A stretch of DNA of 64,000 nucleotides, taken from positions 1-64,000 of the forward strand of contig JBLHPE010000004.1 of assembly GCA_047624005.1 (NCBI GenBank). The letters are read 5' to 3'. The DNA is from Ascidiaceihabitans sp047624005. GTDB lineage: Bacteria > Pseudomonadota > Alphaproteobacteria > Rhodobacterales > Rhodobacteraceae. Below the pieces are notes generated by a model. The model was not told where the DNA came from. It saw only the letters and a program-made list of their open reading frames with translations, and made no database searches. This document shows positions 1 through 7,758 of the stretch, one piece after another. How positions within the stretch are numbered: position 1 is the stretch's first letter; every line of letters starts with the position of its first letter. A program made the position numbers and the translations under genes.

Positions 1-370
1 TATAAAGGCGGATGCCCCAGACTTTTTGGTTGAGCAGCAACGAGATTGACAGCCCCAATGGGATGGCCAACAAATATAGAAATAGCCATTTCAGGTTGTT
101 CCAAAACGACACTTCAAATTTACGATCCGTGGCGAGCCGTTCGTAGTTGTCAAAGCCGACAAATACTTTTTCGCCCAAGCCGTCCCATTCGTGGAATGAA
201 ATCCAGAAGGATTGGAAAATGGGAACAATCACATAGACCGCGAAAAACAAGATGCCGGGCAAAAGGAACAGCCACGGTGTCAACTTGATCTCGTTGCGTC
301 GATACCAGCCCTTTTGTGGCGGGATTTCCCGTTGAGAGGAAGCCTGAGAGCCTGTTGCTAAGGATGTCAT
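1..370 (-). CDS. Sugar ABC transporter permease, MalF/UgpA type (partial, 3' end outside window)
   Basis: The gene is cut by the window edge, leaving about 123 N-terminal residues. The visible part has a hydrophilic N-terminus, a first membrane segment around residues 32-50 (WLFLLPGILFFAVYVIVP) and, after a periplasmic stretch, a second hydrophobic stretch near the cut (LKWLFLYLLAIPLGLSISLL). This is the layout of the first inner-membrane permease of carbohydrate (CUT1) importers. The ATG is preceded by AAGGGGA at good distance. It lies downstream of the binding protein on the same strand across a 162-nt gap holding a hairpin, so the two are probably one operon. The second permease is expected just outside the window. 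The substrate cannot be told from this fragment. Confidence 0.85.
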   Translation of the reverse strand, partial: MTSLATGSQASSQREIPPQKGWYRRNEIKLTPWLFLLPGILFFAVYVIVPIFQSFWISFHEWDGLGEKVFVGFDNYERLATDRKFEVSFWNNLKWLFLYLLAIPLGLSISLLLNQKVWGIRLY

Positions 371-465
371 CTGTTGTTTCCCCTTATGGTAATCAACCCA
401 TGCGAAAGATGCTTCAGTTGGTAAAGAGCAGCTTGCGGATGAATTTGGATAGTTAGTTTGAAGGT

Positions 466-493
466 GAACCCCGCCCGATGAAGGGCGAGGTTC
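466..493 (-). other. Intercistronic hairpin between binding-protein and permease genes
   Basis: An imperfect inverted repeat, GAACC-C-CGCCC, a 6-nt loop, then GGGCG-A-GGTTC: ten pairs with one C/A mismatch. It has no T-run on the minus strand, so it is not a clear terminator. Hairpins at this place between a highly expressed binding protein and a poorly expressed permease are known (malE-malF type) to protect the upstream mRNA. That role is inferred from position. Confidence 0.55.
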
Positions 494-532
494 GAAATCT
501 ATGTCAGGTGGGCGCGTGGCCCACCAAACCGA

Positions 533-1783
533 TTACTTGTAGATACGAGCGCGTGCTTCTTCCAAGCGAACCAAGATGTCGTCCAAGTTGTCTGGGAACA
601 CCATGAACTCTTGCAAGCCTTCCATGCCCATTGATGCCATTTCGGCTGGGAAATCACGGTCAAAGAACTGTGCCACGCCGCCTTTGGCGTTGTTGGACAA
701 CATTTCGAAACCTTGCTCAAGGAACTCATCTGCATCAACACCGGACGCTGAATTCACTGGAAGCTGACCCAATGAATCGCCCGCGTTCAATTTCGTTTGA
801 ACATCAGCAGATGTTACAAACTGAAGGAACGCACGTGCGTTGTCTTTGTTAGATGCGTTCGCTGGAATGTGGAACGTATCTGTTGGTGCATCTTCGCCCT
901 GCGGCACGTCTGCGATTGTTGGGAACTGGTAGAAGTCGATCTGTGTGTCGTCCAAACCAGCTTCACGCAAGTGTGGTACTGCGAAGTTGCCGATAAGGTA
1001 TGACGCTGCATCGCCGTCCGTCATGAACTTCAAAGCTTCCTGCCAGCTGTATGACTGGTGGTCGTCAATGTAACCGCCCATGTCGATGATCTTGCGCCAG
1101 TTTGCAAAGGTCTCTTTGACACGATCATCGGTCCATGCAACTTCGCCGCGTGCCAATTCCATGTGGAAATCAAACCCGTTGGTGCGCATGTTCATGTAGT
1201 CGAACCAGCCGCCAGCAGTCCAAAGGAACTTGGTGCCGATTGCATAGCATTTCTTACCTGAATCAACGATCTTTTGGCAGTTCGCCAATTCGTCGTCGAA
1301 TGTAACCGGCTCAACCAGACCTAGGTCTTTGAACATGTCTTCGCGGTAATAGATGCCCCACTGGTAGTATGTGTACGGAACACCCCACTGTTTGCCGTCC
1401 AAAGTCATTGCACCTTTAACAGCGTCTAGACCCGGCAGGCTGCCATCTTCGTACATGTCGGAAATGTCTTCGAACAAACCTGCGTTTACATATGGACCCA
1501 TACGGTTTGCAGCGTACCAGTTGATCACGTCAGGCGCGTTGGCGGTCAATGCGTTGCGAATCTGTGTTTTCCACGCTTCGCGGTCAACAATTTCCAGCTC
1601 GATGTTCAGCTCTGGGTGCATCGCGCCGAATTCGGCGGCAAGACCTTCCATCGCAGCACGTGGTGCTGGGTTGGACATGTCAGACATGATGCGCAGTTCA
1701 CCGGTCAGCTCTGCTGAAGCTGGACCAGCAATCATTGTGCTGGCTGCCAGTGCGGCGATTGTTGCTTTAAGTTTAAACGTCAT
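533..1783 (-). CDS. Sugar ABC transporter periplasmic binding protein (CUT1)
   Basis: A 416-aa extracellular solute-binding protein of family 1, the usual length for this group. It starts with a Sec signal peptide (basic start, hydrophobic stretch, cleavage probably after PASA around residue 24). The mature part carries family-typical stretches such as the early binding-lobe region ending NAPDVINWYAAN and the conserved later region DTFHIPANASNKDNA. It should capture a sugar in the periplasm and deliver it to the permease encoded downstream. The start ATG follows AGGGAGTCCTCC. A regulator of IclR type is divergent, with a candidate operator between. The substrate is unknown. The name rests on overall resemblance, not on a ligand-specific motif. 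Confidence 0.9.
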   Translation of the reverse strand: MTFKLKATIAALAASTMIAGPASAELTGELRIMSDMSNPAPRAAMEGLAAEFGAMHPELNIELEIVDREAWKTQIRNALTANAPDVINWYAANRMGPYVNAGLFEDISDMYEDGSLPGLDAVKGAMTLDGKQWGVPYTYYQWGIYYREDMFKDLGLVEPVTFDDELANCQKIVDSGKKCYAIGTKFLWTAGGWFDYMNMRTNGFDFHMELARGEVAWTDDRVKETFANWRKIIDMGGYIDDHQSYSWQEALKFMTDGDAASYLIGNFAVPHLREAGLDDTQIDFYQFPTIADVPQGEDAPTDTFHIPANASNKDNARAFLQFVTSADVQTKLNAGDSLGQLPVNSASGVDADEFLEQGFEMLSNNAKGGVAQFFDRDFPAEMASMGMEGLQEFMVFPDNLDDILVRLEEARARIYK

Positions 1784-1820
1784 GGAGGACTCCCTATTTC
1801 CATTAATTTAGATATTCTTA

Positions 1821-1839
1821 GGTTCCATTATTTGAAACC
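1821..1839. promoter_or_regulatory. Candidate IclR-type operator in divergent promoter region
   Basis: In the gap between the divergent binding-protein and IclR-family genes lies the 19-bp imperfect palindrome GGTTCCATTATTTGAAACC, with six of seven outer base pairs symmetric. It sits 38-56 nt upstream of the binding-protein start codon, where it could overlap that promoter. IclR-family proteins commonly bind such palindromes next to their own gene. The symmetry is seen; the binding is inferred. Confidence 0.45.
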
Positions 1840-1950
1840 ATGTTTTATTAATTGGAATTACGCATCGAATCACATAGGATGTCAACAGGCTCGTTGCCCA
1901 TTGGGCGGAAATCTTGTTCGCGAATAAGCGCCCAAAGCAGAGCCATTGAG

Positions 1951-2766
1951 ATGAATTGGGAGGTTCATATCTTGTCAGGTGACGGAACAGTTGGGAAAGC
2001 ATGTGACGTCCTTGATCAGGTCGCATCGTTCCCGCATCCAGTGCGCTTTGGCCAACTGCTTGAAACCAGCACATTCCCTAAGGCGACACTGTACCGCTTT
2101 CTGCAAACACTGTTGAGCCAAGGGATGCTTAGCTACGATCCTGATCGGCAAACTTATGCGCTGGGCATGCGTCTGGTGCGCTTGGCGCACGCGGCTTGGA
2201 CGCACAGTTCTCTTGCACCTATAGCGCGCAGTTATCTGGATCAGCTTAGCACCGACGTGGGTGAAACCGTTCACCTTGCACAAATGGACAGCTCGCAGGT
2301 GTTGTATGTCGACAAACGCAACGCTTCCCTACCGGTTGAGATGTATTCCCAAGCAGGCAAAGTTGGGCCCGCCTATTGCACAGGTGTAGGCAAAGCGATG
2401 ATGGCCTATTTGCCCGAAGACGAACTGGCACGGGTGATTGCCCAGCAATCGTTCCACCGTTTTACCGACAGTACATTGACGAACGGAACGGATTTGCGGA
2501 CCGAACTGGATGCGATCAAAGCACGAGGCTACGCGTTTGACCGCGAAGAACATGAACCCGGTATCATCTGCATAGCGATGCCGATCCTGACTGATCGAGG
2601 CCGCGTTCTCGGGGCCTTGTCCGTCACAGGGCACACGATGCGACGCAATCTAAACGAACTCGAGGCGCTGGCCCCAAAACTGGCCAATGTCGCCACTCAA
2701 ATTTCCGCAGATGCCCAAGCGTGGCGTTTTCCGGATTCAAAGCAACACATGACAAAAGCAGGGTAA
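1951..2766 (+). CDS. IclR family transcriptional regulator
   Basis: A 271-aa protein with the IclR layout: an N-terminal winged helix (about residues 11-70, including the helix around TFPKATLYRFLQTLLSQG) and a C-terminal effector-binding domain with the family-typical stretches AYCTGVGKAMMAYL and CIAMPILTDRGRVLGALSVTG. I chose the ATG at 1951 because it gives the usual family length. An in-frame ATG at 1879 would add 24 unlike residues. It is divergent from the sugar binding-protein gene and ends four bases before the ATPase gene, so it very likely controls this importer in response to a sugar or a catabolite. Confidence 0.88.
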   Translation: MNWEVHILSGDGTVGKACDVLDQVASFPHPVRFGQLLETSTFPKATLYRFLQTLLSQGMLSYDPDRQTYALGMRLVRLAHAAWTHSSLAPIARSYLDQLSTDVGETVHLAQMDSSQVLYVDKRNASLPVEMYSQAGKVGPAYCTGVGKAMMAYLPEDELARVIAQQSFHRFTDSTLTNGTDLRTELDAIKARGYAFDREEHEPGIICIAMPILTDRGRVLGALSVTGHTMRRNLNELEALAPKLANVATQISADAQAWRFPDSKQHMTKAG

Positions 2767-2769
2767 TTT

Positions 2770-3825
2770 ATGACCGGTGTAAATCTGAATAACGTCGTCA
2801 AAAAATATGGCGAAACACAGGTGATCCACGGGATCGATCTGCACATTGAAGACGGCGAATTCTGCGTCTTCGTTGGGCCATCGGGCTGCGGAAAATCCAC
2901 CTTGTTGCGTATGATCGCGGGTCTTGAAGAAACAACTGCTGGAACCATGTCCATCGGCGGTCGGGACGTGACGCACATCGATCCATCCTTGCGCGGTGTT
3001 GCGATGGTGTTCCAAACCTACGCGCTTTATCCGCACATGACGGTCGAACAAAACATGGGCTTCGGCCTGAAGATGAACGGTGTACCTAAAGCCGAGGTAG
3101 CACAAAAAGTTGGCAAAGCTTCTGACATCCTGAAACTTGGTGACTACCTTAAACGCAAGCCCAAAGCACTGTCTGGCGGTCAACGCCAACGGGTCGCAAT
3201 TGGGCGGGCGATTGTGCGTGGGCCAGAAGTGTTCTTGTTTGACGAACCGCTCTCAAACCTCGACGCCGAATTGCGTGTTGAAATGCGTGTTGAAATCGCG
3301 CGGCTTCACCATGAAATCGGCGCGACAATGATTTACGTGACGCACGATCAGGTCGAAGCTATGACAATGGCCGACAAAATCGTCGTGCTGCGGGCAGGGC
3401 GCATTGAACAAGTGGGCGCACCGCTTGAACTGTATCGCAATCCTGACAACAAATTCGTGGCGGGCTTTATTGGGTCACCATCAATGAACTTCCTTGAGTG
3501 CACGGTTGATGGCACAAACGTGTCGCACCCCGCGTTTGCTACTGCCACACCGTCGTCGGTTGAATTCGCCCAAGGTACGACATCGGTAACAATGGGTGTG
3601 CGTCCTGAACATCTGAACATTGTCGAAGGCGACGCGCTGACGATCGAGTTGACCGAAGCATTAGGCGGCGTGTCTTATGCGTATCTACGTGCCGAAGACG
3701 GCACACGTCTGATCGTTGAGGAACGTGGCGATGAACGCAGCAAAATGGGTGACAAAGTTGGCCTCACGTTTGAACCGCACCGCGCTTTGATGTTCGACAG
3801 CAAAACCGAAGAACGTCTGCGCTAA
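2770..3825 (+). CDS. Sugar ABC transporter ATP-binding protein, UgpC/MalK type
   Basis: A 351-aa cytoplasmic ATPase of the CUT1 class. It shows Walker A GPSGCGKST (about residues 36-44), the Q-loop region VFQTYALYPHMTVEQN, signature LSGGQRQRVAIGR, Walker B VFLFDEPLSNLD and the switch histidine in YVTHDQVEAM. A C-terminal TOBE-type regulatory domain (about residues 240-351) includes MGVRPEHL. It follows the IclR gene by three bases, so the two are co-transcribed, while the binding protein and permease lie on the other strand. This makes a split importer locus. The reading as UgpC/MalK/MsmX type is secure; the transported sugar is not. Confidence 0.93.
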   Translation: MTGVNLNNVVKKYGETQVIHGIDLHIEDGEFCVFVGPSGCGKSTLLRMIAGLEETTAGTMSIGGRDVTHIDPSLRGVAMVFQTYALYPHMTVEQNMGFGLKMNGVPKAEVAQKVGKASDILKLGDYLKRKPKALSGGQRQRVAIGRAIVRGPEVFLFDEPLSNLDAELRVEMRVEIARLHHEIGATMIYVTHDQVEAMTMADKIVVLRAGRIEQVGAPLELYRNPDNKFVAGFIGSPSMNFLECTVDGTNVSHPAFATATPSSVEFAQGTTSVTMGVRPEHLNIVEGDALTIELTEALGGVSYAYLRAEDGTRLIVEERGDERSKMGDKVGLTFEPHRALMFDSKTEERLR

Positions 3826-3839
3826 ACTATAACTGGCTT

Positions 3840-3894
3840 GGGGGCGTTGCCCCCACGCTGCGCGTTCCCCCAAAATATTTTCGGCCAAAAGAAA
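3840..3894 (+). repeat. Dispersed intergenic repeat, long type (copy 1)
   Basis: Between two convergent genes. It begins with a tight GGGGGC-GTT-GCCCCC hairpin and ends with ATATTTTCGGCCAAAAGAAA. It matches the copy at 47336-47390 at 48 of 55 positions, and its right end matches the short copies at 12471 and 51330. The hairpin lies shortly after the ATPase stop codon and might help transcription end, though no T-run follows. Repeats ending in CCAAAAGAAA are, from memory, frequent between genes in Rhodobacteraceae. Confidence 0.75.
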
Positions 3895-3904
3895 TAAAGT
3901 TACT

Positions 3905-5074
3905 TTAGCTTGCCCACCATGTGCTTGGTTTTACACGGCCGCCACGTTTGCGATCCAGCCATAGCGCAAATTTGCGAAACCTTGATAATGCCAGTTTTAG
4001 CCATGCCTGATGCTGTAGTTTTGTGAAATCACGGTTAAACGGGCAGACTCGCATGCATATCGCGCAATCGGTCGAGGTTTTAGCCCAAAAGCTAAAGCAC
4101 TTTTCTGCATCCGACGTCCATTTTTTCACGCCTTTGATAGCAGAGATATTGCGGCCCCCAACCTTTGGTGCGCCAAACGGTAACGCTTTGACCGGACAGG
4201 CATCCGCGCATTTTGTGCAGATGTCACAAAACGCCTTTACCCCTTTGGGTTTGGGGCTGTCATGGGCAAGCGGCATGTTGGTGAATATCTTGGAGAACCG
4301 CAGTCGTGGTCCAAACTCTGGCGTGATAACCAATTGATTTCGCGCGTATTCCCCCAATCCAGCTTTGACGGCATAGGGAATGACCAGTCCCGTATCATTC
4401 ATTGACGCGACGGCCTCAAATCCCAAATTTCGGATGTAGGCCGCCAGTTGCATCACCACGGATGCCTCATGTGAATACTCACGCCCTGTCGCGGCCCCTG
4501 CCAAAGCTGAGGGGTAGGTTGCGACCAATTCCGCATCCATTTCATGTCCCAAAACGATCACGGATGTCATGCCTTCCGGCAACTCATTCGGGGCTTCTGA
4601 TAAATCACGGGTATCGATGCGACTGGCGTAGAGCCAGCGTTCATCCATATAGGTAACACCACACAGGTCCGCACCAAAAAACTTAGATATCCGTTTTATC
4701 TCCTTCGACATTTCGCTGGGGTCATCAATCTCAACCTGCTCAGGCGCTACTGGCGTGTCATAGCTGATAGGGGCCTGAAATCCTTCACGTCGACCCAGAT
4801 CGGCGTTCCGATTTGTTATCACATCGGAGATCAGCCAAGACGCATTACGCAGCGCAAAATCGCGCTGCGTAAACCCGTCACCACGGCGCGGCGTCGCCTC
4901 CATTCGATAGGAGGCAAAAAAACCATCTGTTTGTTTTGTCCGAACCTTTTCGTCCCAGAACGCCCGTGTGAACACGTCATTGCGCTGGGTGAACCGTTCA
5001 AATTCGTCTGTGACTTCGATGCCCGCTGCTGCGTCATCGTTGGGCGAGGTCTTTTGATTTTTAAAATAACTCAT
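3905..5074 (-). CDS. Reductive-dehalogenase-like iron-sulfur protein (cytosolic, single domain)
   Basis: A 389-aa protein without Tat or Sec signal. The C-terminal third has two ferredoxin-like cluster motifs: Cys283, 286, 289, 293 (C-x2-C-x2-C-x3-CP) and Cys326, 337, 340, 344 (C-x10-C-x2-C-x3-CP). Upstream are stretches typical of RdhA, VKAGLGEYARNQLVITPEFG and FTNMPL. Tyr200 and Lys262 are 62 residues apart, the spacing I recall for the catalytic Tyr/Lys pair of the soluble dehalogenase NpRdhA. These proteins use cobamide and remove halogen from aromatic compounds; epoxyqueuosine reductase QueG is a distant relative. There is no membrane-anchor gene and no fused reductase domain, so the electron donor is unknown. 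Dehalogenase activity is inference. Confidence 0.75.
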   Translation of the reverse strand: MSYFKNQKTSPNDDAAAGIEVTDEFERFTQRNDVFTRAFWDEKVRTKQTDGFFASYRMEATPRRGDGFTQRDFALRNASWLISDVITNRNADLGRREGFQAPISYDTPVAPEQVEIDDPSEMSKEIKRISKFFGADLCGVTYMDERWLYASRIDTRDLSEAPNELPEGMTSVIVLGHEMDAELVATYPSALAGAATGREYSHEASVVMQLAAYIRNLGFEAVASMNDTGLVIPYAVKAGLGEYARNQLVITPEFGPRLRFSKIFTNMPLAHDSPKPKGVKAFCDICTKCADACPVKALPFGAPKVGGRNISAIKGVKKWTSDAEKCFSFWAKTSTDCAICMRVCPFNRDFTKLQHQAWLKLALSRFRKFALWLDRKRGGRVKPSTWWAS

Positions 5075-5167
5075 GAAGACAAGCTATCGCGTCGCAATCG
5101 GGATGGACAAGACGCAAATGTAATGTCGAATTGGCAGGTAGATTTACGGGTGAACAGGAGTGTGAAA

Positions 5168-6112
5168 ATGAAAGTTGGATTTATTGGTCTGGGTAATGTT
5201 GGTGGCAAACTGGCGGGCAGCTTGATCCGCAATGGCATGGACACTTATGTTTTTGATCTTAATGCAGATTTTGTAGCCGAAAAGGTAGCACAGGGTGCCA
5301 CTGACGGCGGAAGTGCTGCCAATTTGATGCAGATATGTGATGCTGTTATCACCTGTTTGCCAACGCCCGCGGCCTCCGATGCTGTTGTGCAGGAAATGTT
5401 GCCGCACGTCGCTGCAGGCAAAATCTGGATGGAAATGTCGACCACTGACGCAATGGAAGTCAAACGTCTAAGCGCGTTGGTGATTGCAGCAGGTGGCGAA
5501 GCCGTGGATTGCCCTGTTTCAGGAGGTTGTCATCGCGCAGACACCGGTAACATCGCAATCTATGCAGGCTGCACCCGGGCGACGTTTGATAAGGTGTTGC
5601 CAATCCTAACACACATGGGTCGTCGTATCTTACACGTGGGGGAAATTGGCAATTCATCTACCCTGAAAGTTATGACCAACTACCTGGCAACAATGAACCT
5701 TTTGTCAGTTTGCGAAGCACTGACTGTGATGAAGGCCGCTGGTATGGACATGGCGATGACCTATGAGGCAATTGCAATTTCGTCGGGCAATTCATTTGTG
5801 CACGAGACTGAAAGCCAGCTGATCTTGTCCGGCAATCGCGATGTAAATTTCACGATGGATTTGATCCAAAAAGACATTGGTTTGTTTCAAGCAATTGCCG
5901 ATCGCAATGATGTGCCGCTTGAACTGTCACCGTTGATGATAGAAATGATGATGGATGGGCAAAAACGGTACGGGGAACGTGCGCAATCGGATCGCATGAT
6001 TGAACGCTTAGAGGAAGCAACGGGCTTGTCGATCACTGCGCCTGGTTTTCCAACGGAGCTGATTGACGACGAACCTGAAGAACGCGGATACGAAATTATC
6101 CCAAAACGCTAG
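5168..6112 (+). CDS. NAD(P)-dependent beta-hydroxyacid dehydrogenase (3-hydroxyisobutyrate dehydrogenase family)
   Basis: A 314-aa protein. It begins with the Rossmann fingerprint KVGFIGLGNVGGKLA and has the substrate motif CPVSGGCHRADTGNIAIYAGC and the catalytic-lysine region GNSSTLKVMTNYL, all in family order and spacing. Members oxidise 3-hydroxyisobutyrate, tartronate semialdehyde or related acids; the substrate here cannot be chosen. The C-terminus runs about 15 residues past the usual end. The ATG at 5168 is preceded by CAGGAG and starts exactly at the Rossmann strand; an upstream in-frame start would add residues that overlap the divergent gene. It is divergent from the dehalogenase-like gene with a short shared promoter region. 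Confidence 0.88.
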   Translation: MKVGFIGLGNVGGKLAGSLIRNGMDTYVFDLNADFVAEKVAQGATDGGSAANLMQICDAVITCLPTPAASDAVVQEMLPHVAAGKIWMEMSTTDAMEVKRLSALVIAAGGEAVDCPVSGGCHRADTGNIAIYAGCTRATFDKVLPILTHMGRRILHVGEIGNSSTLKVMTNYLATMNLLSVCEALTVMKAAGMDMAMTYEAIAISSGNSFVHETESQLILSGNRDVNFTMDLIQKDIGLFQAIADRNDVPLELSPLMIEMMMDGQKRYGERAQSDRMIERLEEATGLSITAPGFPTELIDDEPEERGYEIIPKR

Positions 6113-6185
6113 CGTACACTTCGCTTGCTGCGGACCCTGCATTTAGCGTAAGTCCCGTGCGACCATAGAATTAGGGCAGGGCGCA

Positions 6186-6671
6186 ATGAGTGACGAAGTG
6201 ATTGGGACAGTATCGGCCTCGATGGGGCGTCGGGTTTTAGGAATAACCTCTTTGGCGCTGTTGGGTGCCATGCTGATTTATGTGTGCTTCACACAGCCAC
6301 CAGAAATTCTGGGTCAGTTTTTCTTGTTTTTGACAGGGACTGCTGCGTTGTGGATGGCGGACAAAATGCGCCGCGCCACATCGACTGTTATTGAAATGAC
6401 GGCGACCGAATTGCGCGACAGCTCAGGCGACTTGATTTGTCTTATCGAGGATATTGAAGGTATTGATCGTGGGTTTTTTGCGTTCAAACCTTCCAATGGG
6501 TTTCTGTTGAAAACCAAAAGCCCCGGCTCACGCATATGGCGTCCGGGACTTTGGTGGCGCGCGGGGCGCCGGATTGGTATCGGCGGTATGACGCCAGGAA
6601 ATCAAACCAAATTTATGTCGGAAATCTTAGCTGCAACAATCGCGCATCGTGATCTTCAGCCGCCGCATTGA
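6186..6671 (+). CDS. Conserved hypothetical membrane protein
   Basis: A 161-aa protein with two close membrane segments (about residues 15-35 and 42-58), then a soluble part of about 100 residues rich in beta-type sequence: an ATELRDSSGDLICLIEDI stretch and a basic RIWRPGLWWRAGRRIGIGG stretch. The layout resembles small PH-like or bacterial-membrane-flanked domains, but I do not recognise a named family. Its 3' end overlaps the convergent Tad-type gene by 16 bases. The ATG follows AGGGCAGGGCGCA. Function unknown. Confidence 0.7.
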   Translation: MSDEVIGTVSASMGRRVLGITSLALLGAMLIYVCFTQPPEILGQFFLFLTGTAALWMADKMRRATSTVIEMTATELRDSSGDLICLIEDIEGIDRGFFAFKPSNGFLLKTKSPGSRIWRPGLWWRAGRRIGIGGMTPGNQTKFMSEILAATIAHRDLQPPH

Positions 6672-7222
6672 TCCCAGCAGACCTGAGGGGAATAACGAGG
6701 TCGGGTGAAGACAAAGTTAACCACATCATGCGTTGCGAGCCCCGTGTCGAACGGTGGATCATAGTCGAGCCAAGTTTCTACAACGATAATATGTTCATTG
6801 TCTTTCATAATCGGCAGGCGATCCCCAAGGGCTGCGACGTCAGCGTCGGTAAATTCTTGTTTACTGGCACCCTGAACCTTGGACCAATTCATTTTGTAAG
6901 TGTTGGCGGTCAGATCATACCTGATTGAGGACACGCGGATTGTCGTGTCTTCCAGATCTGAAAGCGTCAAAAACTGAAATAATTTTTGTGCCCCAATCAT
7001 ATAGTCCCTATCCAGGGCCTCTTTTTCCCGCGAAATCATATCGCCGATCGTATACCCAGCTTTTTGGCTGATAGAATGTTGACGATATTCGTGAAAGATC
7101 GAAAAGGTTGAAAGGAAAACCCAAAACAACATCGGTACAATAATCGCTGTTTCAACTGCGATACTGCCTTCTTCGCCACGTTTGAAACGTGCGAGCGTCG
7201 TGCGCAATTTAGAATACAACAT
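6656..7222 (-). CDS. TadE-like pilus assembly protein
   Basis: A 188-aa protein with the TadE/TadG pattern: a basic N-terminus, an FKRGEEGSIAVETAIIVPML segment that leads into a single membrane helix (about residues 20-42) with the pseudopilin-like Glu-Gly then Glu five to seven residues later, and a periplasmic remainder. Such minor pseudopilins take part in tight-adherence (Flp) pili. It is the last of three genes of the same type on this strand, with its start overlapping the previous stop by one base. The other tad genes (ATPase, secretin, prepilin peptidase) are not in the window. Confidence 0.8.
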   Translation of the reverse strand: MLYSKLRTTLARFKRGEEGSIAVETAIIVPMLFWVFLSTFSIFHEYRQHSISQKAGYTIGDMISREKEALDRDYMIGAQKLFQFLTLSDLEDTTIRVSSIRYDLTANTYKMNWSKVQGASKQEFTDADVAALGDRLPIMKDNEHIIVVETWLDYDPPFDTGLATHDVVNFVFTRPRYSPQVCWDQCGG

Positions 7223-7758
7223 TATGATGGCTCCTGAACAAAGCCAGAAAAACCGTACATTCTACTTAGGTCTGTATCAGTGCTAAAGGCAAAGCCCAGA
7301 CCGGTTGTAGGGAAAATTGGACGGAATTCGTAGCAGGCAACGACCAGCATCAATTCGTGTTCGCCACCATGTACAAAATTCCGGAGTGGTGAAATTTCGG
7401 GGTAGGTGTTTGTGCAATCACTTGGTTGACCCGATGGTCCAGTGTACGTTCGGATTTTGATAGGATTCATCGATAGGCTCAACTCAGCTTCGCAATTCTC
7501 TAGGAAGCCAGAGAAGTCGCAAACCATCGTCTTAAGGGCAGCGTGCGTAAGGTCTACGCCCGTATTCAAGCGAACATTACGTACAGCCATATCTACGCCA
7601 CGATCCAAAAACATCTGGCGCACTGTGTATATGCCCATCTCGGCAGTCGTTAGGAAGATCCCAAAAACCAGCGGGATACCGAAGACGAATTCGATGGTCA
7701 TATTGCCACCGTCTTCGCGCTTGAACCTTTTGAAAAAGGATTTGATGTGGCGTATCAT
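7222..7758 (-). CDS. TadE-like pilus assembly protein
   Basis: A 178-aa protein with the same layout as its downstream neighbour: basic residues, FKREDGGNMTIEFVFGIPLV leading into one membrane helix (about residues 18-42), then a periplasmic domain with four cysteines (MVCDFSGFLENCE, SDCTNT, VACYEF) that could form disulfides. It is assigned to the TadE family of minor pseudopilins. It overlaps the upstream vWA gene by four bases (ATGA type) and the downstream gene by one, so the three are translated together. Confidence 0.8.
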   Translation of the reverse strand: MIRHIKSFFKRFKREDGGNMTIEFVFGIPLVFGIFLTTAEMGIYTVRQMFLDRGVDMAVRNVRLNTGVDLTHAALKTMVCDFSGFLENCEAELSLSMNPIKIRTYTGPSGQPSDCTNTYPEISPLRNFVHGGEHELMLVVACYEFRPIFPTTGLGFAFSTDTDLSRMYGFSGFVQEPS

